DNA from: Betaproteobacteria bacterium HGW-Betaproteobacteria-7
Lineage (GTDB): Bacteria; Pseudomonadota; Gammaproteobacteria; Burkholderiales; Rhodocyclaceae
Assembly: GCA_002840765.1 (NCBI GenBank)
Contig: PHCE01000005.1
Coordinates: 148,616 to 212,615 of the forward strand
Reading direction: 5' to 3'
DNA length: 64,000 nt
The notes below the pieces were generated by a model. The model was not told the origin of the DNA and did not search any database. It was given only the letters and a program-made list of their open reading frames with translations. The position numbers and the translations under genes were made by a program. How positions within the stretch are numbered: the first letter of the stretch is position 1; every line of letters begins with the position of its first letter. Positions 54,285 through 64,000 of this stretch are shown here, piece by piece.

Positions 54285-55430
54285 ATGCGAGTTCTGAAGC
54301 AGCTGGCGGCAGCCGGCGCCATTGCCTTTACCGCACTAACCTGCAACGCCGAACCCGGCGTTACTGACACCAGCATCACCATCGGCATGTCGGCCCCGTT
54401 CACCGGGCCGAACGCCGCCTACGGCCTGGACATGCGACAGACCATTCAGGCCTATTTCGACCAGTTGAACAAGAGCGGCGGCGTCAACGGCCGCAAGCTG
54501 GAACTGGTTACCCTCGACGACGGTTACGAAACCGAACGGACGGTGGCCAACACCAAGACACTGATCGGTGAAAAGAATGCCTTTGCGCTGCTCTCCTATT
54601 ACGGCTCCAGCCCGACCACCGAAGCCATGAACAAGGTCTTCGGGCCGGCCAAGGTACCGCTGGTCGGCACCATCTCCGGCGCCACCAGCTTGCGCGAGCC
54701 GGTCGGCAGCAATCCGAACAGCCGCTACATGTTCAATGTGCGCGCCAGCTATGCCGACGAAACCGAGGCCATCGTCAATCAGCTGATTTCCTTTGGTCTG
54801 AAGAGCATCGCCGTCTTCTACCAGAACGACGGTTTCGGCCAGTCCGGCCTCGATGGCGTGACCGCTGCCCTGAAGAAGCACAACCTGGCGCCAACGGCGG
54901 TCGGCACCGTCGAGCGCAACTCGCTGGACGTCAGCAAGGCGGTCGACGCCATTGCCAAGGCCAACCCGCAAGCCGTGATCATGGTCACCCTGTACAAACC
55001 GACTGCAGCCTTTGTCCTGGCCATGAAGAAGGCCAGCCGGAATCCGATGTTCATGACCCTGTCGCCGGTGGGTACCGAGCAGCTGGCTCAGGAACTGGGC
55101 GCCGCTTCGCGCGGCATCGGCGTCTCGCAAGTCGTTCCCTATCCCTGGAACGATACCGCCCCGGTGGTCCGCGAATACCAGAAACTGGTCGCCAAGCCGG
55201 GAAGCTACTCCTACTACGGCATGGAAGGCTACCTGATGGCAAAAACGCTGGTCGAGGGACTGCGTCGTGCCGGCAGGGACCTGTCCCGCGAAAAGCTGCA
55301 GAACGCCTTGGAAGGCATGAGTCCCGCCGACCTGGGCGGCTATCGCATCAATTACACGACGAACGGCCGCCACGGATCACGTTTCGTCGAACTGACGGTG
55401 ATCGGTTCCGGCGGCCGCGTGTTGCGCTGA
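54285..55430 (+). CDS. ABC transporter substrate-binding protein, branched-chain amino acid type
   Basis: 381 aa from ATG at 54285, with AGGGGGAG upstream. A signal peptide covers about 1-23 (cleavage near CNA-EPGV). The mature protein is a type I periplasmic binding protein: ITIGMSAPFTGPNAAYGLDM, GGVNGRKLELVTLDDGY, AFALLSYYGSSPTTEAMNKV and VAVFYQNDGFG-like blocks fit the LivJ/Leu-Ile-Val family (Peripla_BP_6). No permease or ATPase gene is adjacent, so it is an orphan that may serve a transporter elsewhere or act as a sensor partner. Ligand unknown; amino acids, amides or aromatics are possible. Confidence 0.88.
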   Translation: MRVLKQLAAAGAIAFTALTCNAEPGVTDTSITIGMSAPFTGPNAAYGLDMRQTIQAYFDQLNKSGGVNGRKLELVTLDDGYETERTVANTKTLIGEKNAFALLSYYGSSPTTEAMNKVFGPAKVPLVGTISGATSLREPVGSNPNSRYMFNVRASYADETEAIVNQLISFGLKSIAVFYQNDGFGQSGLDGVTAALKKHNLAPTAVGTVERNSLDVSKAVDAIAKANPQAVIMVTLYKPTAAFVLAMKKASRNPMFMTLSPVGTEQLAQELGAASRGIGVSQVVPYPWNDTAPVVREYQKLVAKPGSYSYYGMEGYLMAKTLVEGLRRAGRDLSREKLQNALEGMSPADLGGYRINYTTNGRHGSRFVELTVIGSGGRVLR

Positions 55431-55448
55431 GTTCCTGGAACCCATGAA

Positions 55449-55472
55449 AAACGGCCCGCATGCGGGCCGTTT
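55449..55472. terminator. bidirectional terminator between the binding protein and cysS
   Basis: AAACGGCCCGC (55449-55459) and GCGGGCCGTTT (55462-55472) form a perfect 11-bp palindrome around AT, with A- and T-tracts built into its ends, between convergent genes. Confidence 0.75.
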
Positions 55473-55489
55473 CTGTTGGTGGACGCAGA

Positions 55490-56860
55490 TCAGGCGCGGC
55501 GCCAGGTAGTCCCTTGGGCACTGTCGTCGAGGACGATGCCGGCTTCCTTGAGTTCGTTGCGGAGGCGATCGGCTTCGGCAAAATTCTTCGCCTTCTTGGC
55601 GGCCGCGCGATCGGCGATCAATTGCTCGATGGCCGCTTCGTTCAGGCCACCGGCCTCGCCATTGCCTTGCAGATAAGCCATCGGCTCGCGTTCGAGCAGG
55701 CCGATGACAGCCGCCAGGGACTTGAGCAACCCGGACAATTCGGCGCTACGCTGGCGATTGACTTCACCGGCCAGTTCGAACAGAACGGCGATCGCCCCGT
55801 GCGAGTCGAAATCCTCATTCAGCGCGGCGGCAAAACGGGCGGCGTAATCATTCTGCCAGTCGACGTCAACAGTGACCGGCGGCACGTCACGCAGCGCGAA
55901 ATACAGGCTGTCGAGACTGCGCTTGGCATCGTCGAGGTGGGCATCGGAATAGTTCAGCGGGCTGCGGTAATGGGCGCGCAGGATGAAGAAGCGCACCACC
56001 TCGGCGTCGTAGCGCCCGAGCACTTCGCGGATGGTGAAGAAGTTGCCTAGCGACTTCGACATCTTCTCGTTGTCGACGCGGACGAAACCGTTGTGCATCC
56101 AGTAATTGACAAATGAGCAGCAATTGGCGCCCTCGGACTGGGCAATCTCATTTTCGTGATGCGGAAACTGCAGATCCTGGCCGCCGCCGTGGATGTCGAA
56201 ATGCTGACCGAGGAGTTTGGAACTCATCGCCGAACACTCGATATGCCAGCCCGGCCGGCCCTCGCCCCATGGCGATTGCCAAGCCGGCTCGCCCGGCTTG
56301 GCGTGTTTCCAGAGGACGAAGTCGAGCGGATCCTGCTTGGCCGAATCGACCTCGACCCGCTCACCGGCGCGCAGGTCGTCGAGCGATTTGCCGGACAGCT
56401 TGCCATAGCCGGGGAACTTGCGCACCGCGTAATTGACGTCGCCGTCGCTCGCCTGATAGGCCAGACCATTGCGTTCGAGCTTGTCGATCAGGTCGAGCAT
56501 CTCGGGGACGTATTCGGTCGCCCGCGGTTCGTGATCCGGGCGCAGCACGCCCAGCGCATCGGCATCTTCATGCATGAAGGCGATGAAGCGGTCGGTGAGC
56601 TGCTGGATCGTCTCGCCATTCTCGATGGCGCGCTTGATGATCTTGTCGTCGATGTCGGTGATGTTGCGGACGTAGGTGACGTCGAAACCCGATGTCTTCA
56701 GCCAGCGGTACACCATGTCGAACACCACCATGACCCGCGCGTGCCCGAGATGACAATAGTCATAGACCGTCATCCCGCAGACGTACATGCGAACCTTGTT
56801 GGCGTCGATCGGGACAAAAAGCTGCTTTTCGCGCTTGAGGGAATTATGGATCTTGAGCAT
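55490..56860 (-). CDS. cysS: cysteinyl-tRNA synthetase
   Basis: 456 aa from ATG at 56860 ([15 protein letters not shown]); an ATG four codons upstream at 56872 is possible, and neither has a clear SD. The class I motifs are CHLGHAR (HIGH-type) and EKMSKSLGN (KMSKS). Zinc ligands lie in [19 protein letters not shown] and [10 protein letters not shown]. The C-terminal helical anticodon region ends [19 protein letters not shown]. It charges tRNA-Cys. It diverges from the TPR gene. Confidence 0.96.
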   Translation of the reverse strand: MLKIHNSLKREKQLFVPIDANKVRMYVCGMTVYDYCHLGHARVMVVFDMVYRWLKTSGFDVTYVRNITDIDDKIIKRAIENGETIQQLTDRFIAFMHEDADALGVLRPDHEPRATEYVPEMLDLIDKLERNGLAYQASDGDVNYAVRKFPGYGKLSGKSLDDLRAGERVEVDSAKQDPLDFVLWKHAKPGEPAWQSPWGEGRPGWHIECSAMSSKLLGQHFDIHGGGQDLQFPHHENEIAQSEGANCCSFVNYWMHNGFVRVDNEKMSKSLGNFFTIREVLGRYDAEVVRFFILRAHYRSPLNYSDAHLDDAKRSLDSLYFALRDVPPVTVDVDWQNDYAARFAAALNEDFDSHGAIAVLFELAGEVNRQRSAELSGLLKSLAAVIGLLEREPMAYLQGNGEAGGLNEAAIEQLIADRAAAKKAKNFAEADRLRNELKEAGIVLDDSAQGTTWRRA

Positions 56861-56964
56861 GCCGGTGTGCATCCGTGGCCGCGCCGGGATGCGTAAACCT
56901 ATGGAATCACCGGCGTTTTTGATAGAATCGAAAGATTGTAAAACCGTGAAATTATAGCATAGCG

Positions 56965-58089
56965 ATGACCATCACTTCCTTGGCCCAGAACCGTTTCCAG
57001 CAGCTCAAGACGCTGCGCGCACTGACGATCGGCCTGGCCATCGGCTTTGCCGCTCCGGTCTTTGCCGACAACCTGCCGGATGTCCAGCGCCTGATCAAAC
57101 AGGGGCAGTATCCGCAAGCCATGGACAAGGTCGACGCCTACCTGAGCAGCCGCCCCAAGGATGCCCAGGGCCGCTTCCTCAAGGGGCTGATCTACACGGA
57201 AATGAACAAGCCGACCGAGGCCATCGCGATTTTCACGCGCCTCTCCGAGGATTACCCGGAACTGCCCGAGCCCTATAACAACCTGGCCGTCCTCTACGCC
57301 CAGCAGCGCCAGTACGACAAGGCGCGCACGGCGCTGGAGATGGCGATAAGGACGCATCCGTCTTACGCCATCGCTTACGAGAATCTCGGCGATGTCTATG
57401 CCAAGCTGGCCAGCCAGGCCTATGACAAGGCCTTGCAACTCGACAGCGCGAACGCTGCGACGCAGAACAAGCTGGCACTGATCCGCGACCTGATCACGAC
57501 TTCTGGCAAGGCCAATGTCAAGCCAGCAGCAACGGTTGTCACAGCCCCGGCCGCCATTGCCGTCCCGGCTCCGGTCGCTGCAGCTCCAGTGAAGCCTGCC
57601 GTCGCCCCCACCGCCAGCGTCGTCACGACGACGCCGGGCGCTGCCGCCCAGCCGACACCGGCCCCCGCGCCGGTGCCGGTGCCGCCGAAGCTGGTGGAAG
57701 CTAAGCCCACCCCCGAACCCACCCCGGCGCCGACGGCCAAGGTGAATGCCGCCAGCGACGACGTACTAAAGGCGGTCAACGCTTGGGCCAATGCCTGGGA
57801 ACGCAAGGACATGAAGGCCTACCTTGGCGCCTACGCTGCCGACTTCAAAACGCCAAAGGGCATGCCGCGCAAGGAATGGGAAGCCGAGCGCACCAAACGC
57901 ATCGCTGGCAAGGGTGGCAAGATCAGCGTGCAGGTCGACGGACCGGAAGTCACCATGAATGGTGACAGCGCCACCGTCAAGTTCCGCCAGCACTACAAGG
58001 CACCTGGCCTGAGCAGTTCGGCCAGCAAGACCATGCTTCTGGTCCGCTCGGGTAACCGGTGGCTGATCAAGGAAGAAACCGCGCGCTGA
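56965..58089 (+). CDS. exported TPR protein with C-terminal NTF2-like domain
   Basis: 374 aa. The signal peptide region is 17-34 ([20 protein letters not shown]). TPR-type helices run from about 36 to 180 ([40 protein letters not shown]). An Ala/Pro/Val-rich linker (about 185-255) probably spans periplasm. The C-terminal NTF2-like domain of about 110 residues ([20 protein letters not shown] to WLIKEETAR) resembles the L,D-transpeptidase-associated domain of the next gene, which overlaps as TGATG. Together they suggest a cell-wall module. Exact function unknown. Confidence 0.82.
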   Translation: MTITSLAQNRFQQLKTLRALTIGLAIGFAAPVFADNLPDVQRLIKQGQYPQAMDKVDAYLSSRPKDAQGRFLKGLIYTEMNKPTEAIAIFTRLSEDYPELPEPYNNLAVLYAQQRQYDKARTALEMAIRTHPSYAIAYENLGDVYAKLASQAYDKALQLDSANAATQNKLALIRDLITTSGKANVKPAATVVTAPAAIAVPAPVAAAPVKPAVAPTASVVTTTPGAAAQPTPAPAPVPVPPKLVEAKPTPEPTPAPTAKVNAASDDVLKAVNAWANAWERKDMKAYLGAYAADFKTPKGMPRKEWEAERTKRIAGKGGKISVQVDGPEVTMNGDSATVKFRQHYKAPGLSSSASKTMLLVRSGNRWLIKEETAR

Positions 58090-59366
58090 TGCCCAGCCGC
58101 AAATCCCTGGTCCTCGGTCTGGTCTTCTGCCTGGCCGGCGCCCCCCTGGTTTACCGCGTGTTCGCTCCGGCCGTTGATGACAAGCTGGCGCGGTCCGCTG
58201 CCACGACCGGCGACGAGCGCTCGTCAACGGCCAGTGGCTTGCCGGGTACCGTCTCGGATTCCGGGCCGGAAACTCAGTTGCTGGGCATTTTCACGGCCAT
58301 CGAAGCAAACCGGCTCGGCGATGCCCTGTCGCTGACCGAAGCCCTGCTCCGCCAGCACCCCAACTACCGGCTGGCCCATCTGATCAAGGGCGATCTGCTG
58401 CTCGCCCGCGCCCGTCCGATCGATTCCTTCGGCGCCGCCAGTGACGCGCCCGCCGACAAGGTAGCCGATCTGCGCGCCGAGGCCATTGTCCGCCTGAAGG
58501 CCTACCGCGAGCGACCGGAAGATAATTTCGTGCCGCGCTACCTGCTGCAGATGCAGCCCGACCAACGTTTTGCCGTCGTCGTCGACACGCAGCGCTCGCG
58601 CCTCTATCTGTACGAGAACGATGTCGCCAACGGCGGCCGGCCGCGCTTCGTCGCCGACTATTACGTGACCCAGGGCAAACTTGGTTCCGACAAGTATGTC
58701 GAAGGCGACAAGAAGACGCCGATCGGCGTCTATCACGTTACCGCCAACCTGCCCCGGCAGAACCTGGCCGATCTCTACGGCAGCGGCGCCTTCCCGATCA
58801 ATTATCCAAACGAGTGGGATCGTCAGCGCGGACGCGGCGGCAGCGGCATCTGGCTGCACGGCACGCCCTCCGACACCTTCGCCCGCCCGCCCAAGGCTTC
58901 CGATGGCTGCGTCGTGCTGACCAACCAGGATCTCGACGCCATCGCCAAGAACCTGCAGGTCGGCTTGACGCCGGTGATCATCAGCCCTTCGGTCGAATGG
59001 CTGTCACTCGACGACTGGGCCAAGGAGCGCGACGAACTGAATGCCAGCATTGACAATTGGCGCCAGGACTGGGAAAGCCGCGACACCGATCGCTATCTGA
59101 AGCATTATTCGCCGCGCTTCAAGGCCGGCGGTCAGGATTTTGCCGCCTTCGCCGCGCAGAAGCGCCAGGTCAATGCCGGCAAGGAGTGGATCAAGGTGAA
59201 GACTGACAACCTGTCGGTGTTCCGCAATCCGGGTGCGGAAGAAGTGGTGGTCGTCACCTTCGACCAGAACTACAGCAGCAGCAATCTGACCAACCGGATG
59301 AAGAAACGCCAGTACTGGCAACGTGAAAACGGCAAATGGAAAATCATTTACGAAGGGAGTGCCTGA
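58089..59366 (+). CDS. L,D-transpeptidase (YkuD) with C-terminal NTF2-like domain
   Basis: 425 aa from ATG at 58089, overlapping the previous stop as TGATG. An N-terminal signal or anchor (about 5-22) is followed by a helical region, then the YkuD catalytic domain at about 158-300. [18 protein letters not shown] opens it, and IWLHGTP and [14 protein letters not shown] carry the active-site His and Cys. The C-terminal NTF2-like domain (about 318-424) reads [20 protein letters not shown] and ends WKIIYEGSA. Such enzymes form 3-3 crosslinks, attach lipoproteins, or trim peptidoglycan. The NTF2-like tail may dock on the TPR partner. Confidence 0.9.
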   Translation: MPSRKSLVLGLVFCLAGAPLVYRVFAPAVDDKLARSAATTGDERSSTASGLPGTVSDSGPETQLLGIFTAIEANRLGDALSLTEALLRQHPNYRLAHLIKGDLLLARARPIDSFGAASDAPADKVADLRAEAIVRLKAYRERPEDNFVPRYLLQMQPDQRFAVVVDTQRSRLYLYENDVANGGRPRFVADYYVTQGKLGSDKYVEGDKKTPIGVYHVTANLPRQNLADLYGSGAFPINYPNEWDRQRGRGGSGIWLHGTPSDTFARPPKASDGCVVLTNQDLDAIAKNLQVGLTPVIISPSVEWLSLDDWAKERDELNASIDNWRQDWESRDTDRYLKHYSPRFKAGGQDFAAFAAQKRQVNAGKEWIKVKTDNLSVFRNPGAEEVVVVTFDQNYSSSNLTNRMKKRQYWQRENGKWKIIYEGSA

Positions 59367-59938
59367 TGCTCAAGAAAGTCTCCGCCCTGGCCGCTGGCCT
59401 GCTCGCCTCGCTGGCCGTCTGGGCCGCGCCAACCGTGGAAATGACCACCAACCTCGGCAAGTTCACGCTGGAACTGTATCCGGAGAAGGCCCCAAAGACG
59501 GTCGAATTTTTCCTCTACAACGCCAAGCACGGCTTCTACGAAGCCACCATCTTCCACCGCGTGATCAATGGTTTCATGATCCAGGGCGGTGGTTTCAGCA
59601 AGGCCATGGAGGAGAAGAAGACGCTGACCCCGGCCCTGCAGAACGAGGCAACCAACGGTTTGACCAACGAGCGCGGCACCGTCGCCATGGCCCGCACGCA
59701 GGACCCGCATTCGGCCCGCGTGCAGTTCTTCATCAACCTGAAGGACAACGACTTCCTCAACCACCGTACCACCGGCGATCCGCGCGGCTGGGGCTATGCC
59801 GTGTTCGGCAAAGTCGTCCAGGGCATGGACGTGGTGGACAAGATTGCCAAGGTGCCGACCGGCAACGCTGGCTACTATCAGGACGTTCCGACGACCCCCG
59901 TGGTCATCCAGAGCGTCAAAATCATCTCCGAAAAGTAA
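59366..59938 (+). CDS. ppiA: periplasmic cyclophilin-type peptidyl-prolyl isomerase
   Basis: 190 aa from ATG at 59366, overlapping the transpeptidase stop (TGATG). The signal peptide is [20 protein letters not shown] (2-21). The cyclophilin core has [14 protein letters not shown] (catalytic Arg), [14 protein letters not shown] and [20 protein letters not shown]. It catalyses cis-trans proline isomerisation of exported proteins. It is followed 9 bp later by a cytoplasmic paralogue. Confidence 0.93.
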   Translation: MLKKVSALAAGLLASLAVWAAPTVEMTTNLGKFTLELYPEKAPKTVEFFLYNAKHGFYEATIFHRVINGFMIQGGGFSKAMEEKKTLTPALQNEATNGLTNERGTVAMARTQDPHSARVQFFINLKDNDFLNHRTTGDPRGWGYAVFGKVVQGMDVVDKIAKVPTGNAGYYQDVPTTPVVIQSVKIISEK

Positions 59939-59947
59939 GGATCCCCA

Positions 59948-60439
59948 ATGATCAAGCTGACCACCAACCACGGCGTCATCACCCTCGAACTGAACGCCGA
60001 GAAGGCGCCGAAGACTGTTGCCAACTTCCTCGCCTACGTCGAAGCCGGCCATTACGACAACACGGTTTTCCACCGCGTGATCAAGAATTTCATGATCCAG
60101 GGCGGCGGCATGGAGCCGGGCATGAAGCAAAAGGATTGCCAGGCGCCGATCGAGAACGAGGCCGCCAACGGTCTGAAGAACAAGCGCGGCACTGTCGCCA
60201 TGGCCCGCACCAACGACCCGCACTCGGCCACCGCCCAGTTCTTCATCAATACCGTCGACAACGACTTCCTCGACTTCAAGGCGCCGTCCGGCCAGGGCTG
60301 GGGCTACTGCGTGTTTGGCGAAGTGGTCGAAGGCATGGACGTGGTCGACAAGATCCGTTCGGTGAAGACTGGCAACAAGGGCTTCCACCAGGATGTGCCG
60401 GCTGAAGACGTGATCATCGAAAAAGCCGAAATCGTTTGA
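59948..60439 (+). CDS. ppiB: cytoplasmic cyclophilin-type peptidyl-prolyl isomerase
   Basis: 163 aa with no signal peptide. [19 protein letters not shown] contains the catalytic Arg, [17 protein letters not shown] the substrate pocket, and [20 protein letters not shown] the conserved C-terminal part. It is a clear paralogue of the preceding exported cyclophilin, probably from an old tandem duplication. Its stop overlaps the TTG start of lpxH (TTGA). Confidence 0.95.
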   Translation: MIKLTTNHGVITLELNAEKAPKTVANFLAYVEAGHYDNTVFHRVIKNFMIQGGGMEPGMKQKDCQAPIENEAANGLKNKRGTVAMARTNDPHSATAQFFINTVDNDFLDFKAPSGQGWGYCVFGEVVEGMDVVDKIRSVKTGNKGFHQDVPAEDVIIEKAEIV

Positions 60440-61167
60440 TCCTCTTCATCTCCGATCTGCATCTGTCGCCCCGGTCGCCCGGGGCGACTGCTTTGTTCCT
60501 CGACTTTCTTGCCGGTCGCGCCCGCCAGACCGACGAGCTGTACATCCTCGGCGACCTGTTCGAAGCCTGGATCGGCGATGACGACATCAGCGAACCGTAC
60601 AACGCCAGCATCGTCGCTGCCCTGCGTGCGGCCAGCGACAGCGGCCTGCGCATCAGCCTGCTGCATGGCAACCGCGACTTTTTGCTCGGCGCCGGCTTCG
60701 CCGCGGCTGCCGGCCTCCGCCTGATCGACGACCCGACGCTCGTCTCCACCGCAGAATGGCAGTTCGTGCTCGCCCATGGCGACGCCCTGTGCCTCGACGA
60801 CACCGCCTACATGGCCTTCCGCGCCCAGGTACGTGATCCGCAGTGGCAGGCCGCCCTGCTCGCCAAGCCGCTGGCCGAACGCCGCGCCATCGCCGCCAAC
60901 ATGCGCGAAGTCAGCGAAACCAGCCAGCGCGCCAAGACCAATCCGTATACCGACCTGCAACCGGCGGCGACTGAAGATTTCCTGCGCGCCCACGGTTACG
61001 CCACCTTCATCCACGGCCATACGCACCAACCGGCAACGCACGACCACATCGTCGACGGCATCCATGTCGAACGCTGGGTGCTCGCCGACTGGCATGAAGA
61101 CCGCGGCGAATGCCTGGTCTGGGACGGCGAAGCCTTGCGCCGCGAAACCATCCTGCCGGCAGCCTGA
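60436..61167 (+). CDS. lpxH: UDP-2,3-diacylglucosamine diphosphatase
   Basis: 243 aa. The start is TTG at 60436, overlapping the ppiB stop; no ATG or GTG lies near the conserved N-terminus [11 protein letters not shown]. Calcineurin-like metal motifs are all present: [37 protein letters not shown] and HGHTHQPA. It cleaves UDP-2,3-diacylglucosamine to lipid X in lipid A synthesis, at the inner face of the membrane. recQ follows 4 bp later. Confidence 0.95.
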   Translation: MILFISDLHLSPRSPGATALFLDFLAGRARQTDELYILGDLFEAWIGDDDISEPYNASIVAALRAASDSGLRISLLHGNRDFLLGAGFAAAAGLRLIDDPTLVSTAEWQFVLAHGDALCLDDTAYMAFRAQVRDPQWQAALLAKPLAERRAIAANMREVSETSQRAKTNPYTDLQPAATEDFLRAHGYATFIHGHTHQPATHDHIVDGIHVERWVLADWHEDRGECLVWDGEALRRETILPAA

Positions 61168-61171
61168 TCCC

Positions 61172-62986
61172 GTGACTGCTGCCAGCAATGCCCTGACCAT
61201 CCTGCGCGAGGTCTTCGGCTACCCCGCCTTCCGTGGCGCCCAGGCCGAGATCATCGGTCACGTCGGTAACGGCGGCGACGCCCTGGTGCTGATGCCGACC
61301 GGCGGCGGCAAGAGCCTCTGCTACCAGATTCCCGCCCTGCTCCGCCCCGGCTGTGCCGTCGTCGTCTCGCCACTGATCGCGCTGATGCAGGACCAGGTCG
61401 ACGCCCTGACCCAACTCGGCGTCAAGGCTGCCGTCCTCAACTCGACGCTTGACTGGCGCGAAGCCCAGGCCGTCGAACAGGCCATCTTCAGCGGCAACCT
61501 CGACCTGGTCTACATCGCCCCCGAGCGCCTGCTGCTCGAGCGCACACTGGCCATGCTCGACGCGCTGTCCGAAGCCGGCAAGCTGGCCCTGTTCGCCATC
61601 GACGAAGCGCACTGCGTGTCGCAATGGGGCCATGACTTCCGCCCGGAATACCTGCAGCTGTCGACGTTGCACGAGCGCTATCCGCGGGTGCCGCGCATCG
61701 CCCTGACCGCCACCGCCGACCAGGCGACGCGCAACGAAATGCTGGCCCGCCTCGGCCTGACCGAGGCCCGCGTCTTCCTGTCCAGCTTCGACCGGCCGAA
61801 CATCCGCTACACCGTCGTCGAAAAGGACAACGCGAAGAAGCAACTGCTCACTTTTCTGGCTGGCCGCCAGGGCCAGGCCGGCATCGTCTATTGCCTGTCA
61901 CGCAAAAAGGTGGAGGAAACCGCCGAATGGTTGAGCCAGCAAGGCTATCCCGCCCTGCCCTACCACGCCGGACTGCCGGCCCCGGAACGCGCCGCCAACC
62001 AGCGCCGCTTCCTGCGTGAGGAAGGCCTGATCATGTGCGCGACGATCGCCTTCGGCATGGGCATCGACAAGCCGGACGTGCGTTTCGTCGCCCACCTCGA
62101 TCTGCCCAAGAGCATTGAGGCCTACTATCAGGAAACCGGCCGCGCCGGCCGTGACGGCGAGCCGGCCGAAGCCTGGATGGCCTACGGCATGCAGGACGTC
62201 GCGCTGCAGCACGCACGCATCGCCGAATCGGGTGCCGGCGAGGGGCAGAAGATTCTCGAATCGCAACGCCTGACCTCGCTGCTCGCCTATTGCGAAGCAC
62301 CGCGCTGCCGCCGCCAGGTACTGCTCAATTATTTCGGCGAGGAACGTCAGCCCTGCGGTAATTGCGACGTCTGCGCCGAACCGCCGGAACTGTGGGACGG
62401 CACCCAGGCAGCACAGAAGGCGCTGTCGGCCATCTTCCGCACCGGCATGCGCTTCGGCGTCGCGCATCTGACCGACATCCTGCGCGGCAAGGCAACCGAC
62501 AAGATCCGCCAGTGGAACCACGACCAGCTGCCGACCTTCGGCGTCGGTGGCGATCTCGACGAGCATGCATGGAAAAGCGTCTTCCGCCAGTTGGCGGCGG
62601 CCGGTCTGGTGCATGTGGACATGGCCGAGCACGGCGCGCTGCAATTGACCGAAACGGCGCGCGAAGTGCTCAAGGGCCGGCGCCAGGTGCAGTTGCGCCG
62701 GCCGGCCAAACGAAAATCGACGTCGTCGCGCAGCAGCACAACGGTGGTCAGCGACCTGGCACCGGCCGACGAGGCGCTGTTCCAGCTACTGCGCAAATGG
62801 CGCGCCGACACGGCCAAGGAACAGGGTGTGCCGGCCTACGTCATCCTGCACGATAAGACCCTGCGCGAACTGGCTGAGGAACGACCGGTCAGCCACGGCC
62901 TGCTGACCGGCATCACCGGCATGGGCAGCGCCAAGATCGAACACTACGGCGAGGAACTGCTGCAGCTGATCCGCAGCGAAGCCTGA
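61172..62986 (+). CDS. recQ: ATP-dependent DNA helicase RecQ
   Basis: 604 aa from the GTG at 61172 ([17 protein letters not shown]), 4 bp after lpxH. A much longer in-frame extension reads across lpxH in another frame and is rejected. Helicase motifs include [16 protein letters not shown] (I), [19 protein letters not shown] (II and 0-type loop), ALTATAD (III) and [16 protein letters not shown] (VI). Zinc-binding cysteines are in CEAPRCRRQ and CGNCDVC. RQC winged-helix and C-terminal HRDC domains follow. It acts in recombination and fork repair. Confidence 0.96.
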   Translation: MTAASNALTILREVFGYPAFRGAQAEIIGHVGNGGDALVLMPTGGGKSLCYQIPALLRPGCAVVVSPLIALMQDQVDALTQLGVKAAVLNSTLDWREAQAVEQAIFSGNLDLVYIAPERLLLERTLAMLDALSEAGKLALFAIDEAHCVSQWGHDFRPEYLQLSTLHERYPRVPRIALTATADQATRNEMLARLGLTEARVFLSSFDRPNIRYTVVEKDNAKKQLLTFLAGRQGQAGIVYCLSRKKVEETAEWLSQQGYPALPYHAGLPAPERAANQRRFLREEGLIMCATIAFGMGIDKPDVRFVAHLDLPKSIEAYYQETGRAGRDGEPAEAWMAYGMQDVALQHARIAESGAGEGQKILESQRLTSLLAYCEAPRCRRQVLLNYFGEERQPCGNCDVCAEPPELWDGTQAAQKALSAIFRTGMRFGVAHLTDILRGKATDKIRQWNHDQLPTFGVGGDLDEHAWKSVFRQLAAAGLVHVDMAEHGALQLTETAREVLKGRRQVQLRRPAKRKSTSSRSSTTVVSDLAPADEALFQLLRKWRADTAKEQGVPAYVILHDKTLRELAEERPVSHGLLTGITGMGSAKIEHYGEELLQLIRSEA

Positions 62987-63008
62987 AGCGGTCTGCCGGC
63001 CGCTACCC

Positions 63009-63701
63009 TTACATCCCCAGGGATTTGAGGAAATCGTCTTGTTCGCTGCTACTGGCCGGCGGCGCAGCTTTCGCCGGCGCCGCACCAGCGGCATTGACCT
63101 GGGCCAGCAGTTCGTCCGGGTCCGGTGCCTCATGCTGCTCGAAATCATTGAGCTTGATGAACTCGGTGCGGTCGATCGCCAGTTCGAGATAGAAGATGTT
63201 GTTGCGGCCGGTGAAGAAAGTCACCCGGCGCGCCTCCGGCTTGTCCAGGTTGGTGTCGACGCTAAGCATCACCTGCTTGTTCAGCGCCAGCATCTTCGGC
63301 TGGTTCTGCGTGATGTGCGTCTGCAACTCGCGCGCCACCTTGCCGGTGAAGTCGCCGACGATCTGGTTCATCAGCTCGCCCATGACGTTGCTCACCTCGT
63401 CCGAAGTATGGGAACTGGCCAGATCACTCTTCGCCATGCCCATATTCACCATGTAGCTCTCGTACAGTTCCATCGCCGCCTGTGAAGAGAAGTTGATGAC
63501 CACCAGCCCGGAGAAACCGCCGTCGAACAGCACAAAGCAGCCGATATCCGGCTTCAGGCAGGTCTTGGTGATGCGCTGGACCATGCCGGAATAACGGATA
63601 TCACCCTGGGTGGCGATGCTCAGCACCTTGGTCACCGAGTCGCACAGGCTGCGCAGGATATCTTCGGTGCCGAAAACGACGATTTCTTCTTTTTGGCTCA
63701 T
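63009..63701 (-). CDS. DUF3334-type protein, CheX/CheC-like
   Basis: 230 aa from ATG at 63701; a TTG at 63719 would add six residues. The body has alternating alpha/beta character, with SDEVSNVMGELMNQIVGDF (about 95-115), which resembles the E-x-x-N helix of CheC/CheX phosphatases. A Pro/Ala-rich linker precedes the C-terminus SSSEQDDFLKSLGM. I assign it tentatively to the DUF3334 family. No membrane segment. It is convergent with recQ. The function is unknown; a signalling role is inference only. Confidence 0.65.
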   Translation of the reverse strand: MSQKEEIVVFGTEDILRSLCDSVTKVLSIATQGDIRYSGMVQRITKTCLKPDIGCFVLFDGGFSGLVVINFSSQAAMELYESYMVNMGMAKSDLASSHTSDEVSNVMGELMNQIVGDFTGKVARELQTHITQNQPKMLALNKQVMLSVDTNLDKPEARRVTFFTGRNNIFYLELAIDRTEFIKLNDFEQHEAPDPDELLAQVNAAGAAPAKAAPPASSSEQDDFLKSLGM

Positions 63702-63862
63702 GGCTTGGCTGTGTTTCAACTGGCTGAGGAAAGTGTCTAGGATAACCGCGGAAGGCCGCGCCGGCTACCGTCTCGCGGCTCCCGCACTTTCGGGCAGACA
63801 GTCGATGGCGAAACTTGCTGTCGATCATTTTCGCCGGCCGCCTTTTTGCCTAAGCTGGCGCC

Positions 63863-64000
63863 ATGAATCCGATCCGCCGCCAGCTGTTGCTTGGCACCGC
63901 CGCCGCCCTCTGCGCGCCGCAAACCCTCGCCACCGCGGCCCGCCCGCGCGTCGTCGTCATCGGCGGTGGCTGGGGTGGCCTGGCCGCCGCCCGCGCCCTG
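63863..64000 (+). CDS. FAD-dependent oxidoreductase, N-terminus only
   Basis: 46 codons visible before the window ends. The protein starts MNPIRRQLLLGTAAALCAP, a twin-arginine-like or Sec signal, and continues RVVVIGGGWGGLAAARAL, an FAD-binding Rossmann motif. An exported flavoprotein beginning like this resembles flavocytochrome c sulfide dehydrogenase (FccB) or related sulfide:quinone-type enzymes. The identity cannot be fixed from 46 residues. The 161-bp gap to the divergent gene upstream (63702-63862) shows no clear promoter. Confidence 0.6.
   Translation, partial: MNPIRRQLLLGTAAALCAPQTLATAARPRVVVIGGGWGGLAAARAL

Noticed and set aside
59323..60405. 360-codon plus-strand frame across the two cyclophilin genes
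   Set aside because: It is a frame-shifted shadow of ppiA and ppiB; both genes have full cyclophilin motifs in their own frames.
60776..61171. In-frame upstream extension of recQ
   Set aside because: It overlaps lpxH in another frame; RecQ homology begins just after the GTG at 61172.

Overview
This 64-kb window is high-GC chromosomal core DNA from a betaproteobacterium, most likely order Rhodocyclales (Dechloromonas/Azonexus/Azoarcus relatives). The evidence is a 14-gene nuo operon with separate nuoC and nuoD, preceded by tpiA-secG-tRNA-Leu, and the syntenic blocks rlmE-ftsH-folP-glmM, bamE/fur, nadK-recN/hrcA and grpE-dnaK-dnaJ. The placement rests on gene order and protein character only, with no database search. 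Coding density is very high. There is one tRNA, and no rRNA, CRISPR array, transposase or recognisable prophage.

Layout. (1) 1-7653, minus strand: a predicted peptide-ligase/transglutaminase operon (DUF2126-transglutaminase, a fused circularly permuted ATP-grasp/alpha-E protein, a second transglutaminase, then an overlapping flavoprotein cut by the window edge), with a good sigma-54-like promoter in front. (2) 7809-22848, minus: a NUDIX hydrolase, then nuoA-N encoding complex I, with an intrinsic terminator after nuoN. (3) 22913-29061, minus: tRNA-Leu(GAG), secG, tpiA, glmM, folP, ftsH, rlmE; yhbY diverges. (4) 29451-38808, minus: DUF4149 protein, greA, carB, carA, an orphan hybrid histidine kinase, dapB, bamE. 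(5) 38905-39959, plus: fur and a GDT1/TMEM165-type cation exporter. (6) 39956-43111, minus: a CJM1_0395-type putative metalloprotease, recN, nadK. (7) 43177-48572, plus: hrcA, hemH, trxC, then an EF-hand protein and a chemoreceptor with a c-type haem motif, apparently under a flagellar sigma-28 promoter; a Ser/Thr kinase with a cyclic-nucleotide-binding tail is convergent. (8) 50082-54219, plus: grpE-dnaK-dnaJ behind a near-consensus sigma-32 promoter, followed by an unusual tandem repeat. (9) 54285-62986: an orphan ABC-type binding protein, cysS (minus), and a plus-strand run of TPR-NTF2, L,D-transpeptidase-NTF2, two cyclophilins, lpxH and recQ. (10) 63009-64000: a DUF3334-type protein and the start of an FAD oxidoreductase.

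The most unusual structure is at 53919-54137. The last codons of dnaJ ([12 protein letters not shown]) recur about 95 bp downstream with only synonymous changes, and recur again, decayed, another 94-95 bp on. The spacer between copies forms hairpins whose stems differ between copies by compensatory changes. This looks like a small structured element that iterates at the dnaJ 3' end and regenerates the coding tail. Other points worth following are the amidoligase/transglutaminase operon, the haem chemoreceptor with its sigma-28 promoter, and a hairpin that overlaps the trxC ribosome-binding site.
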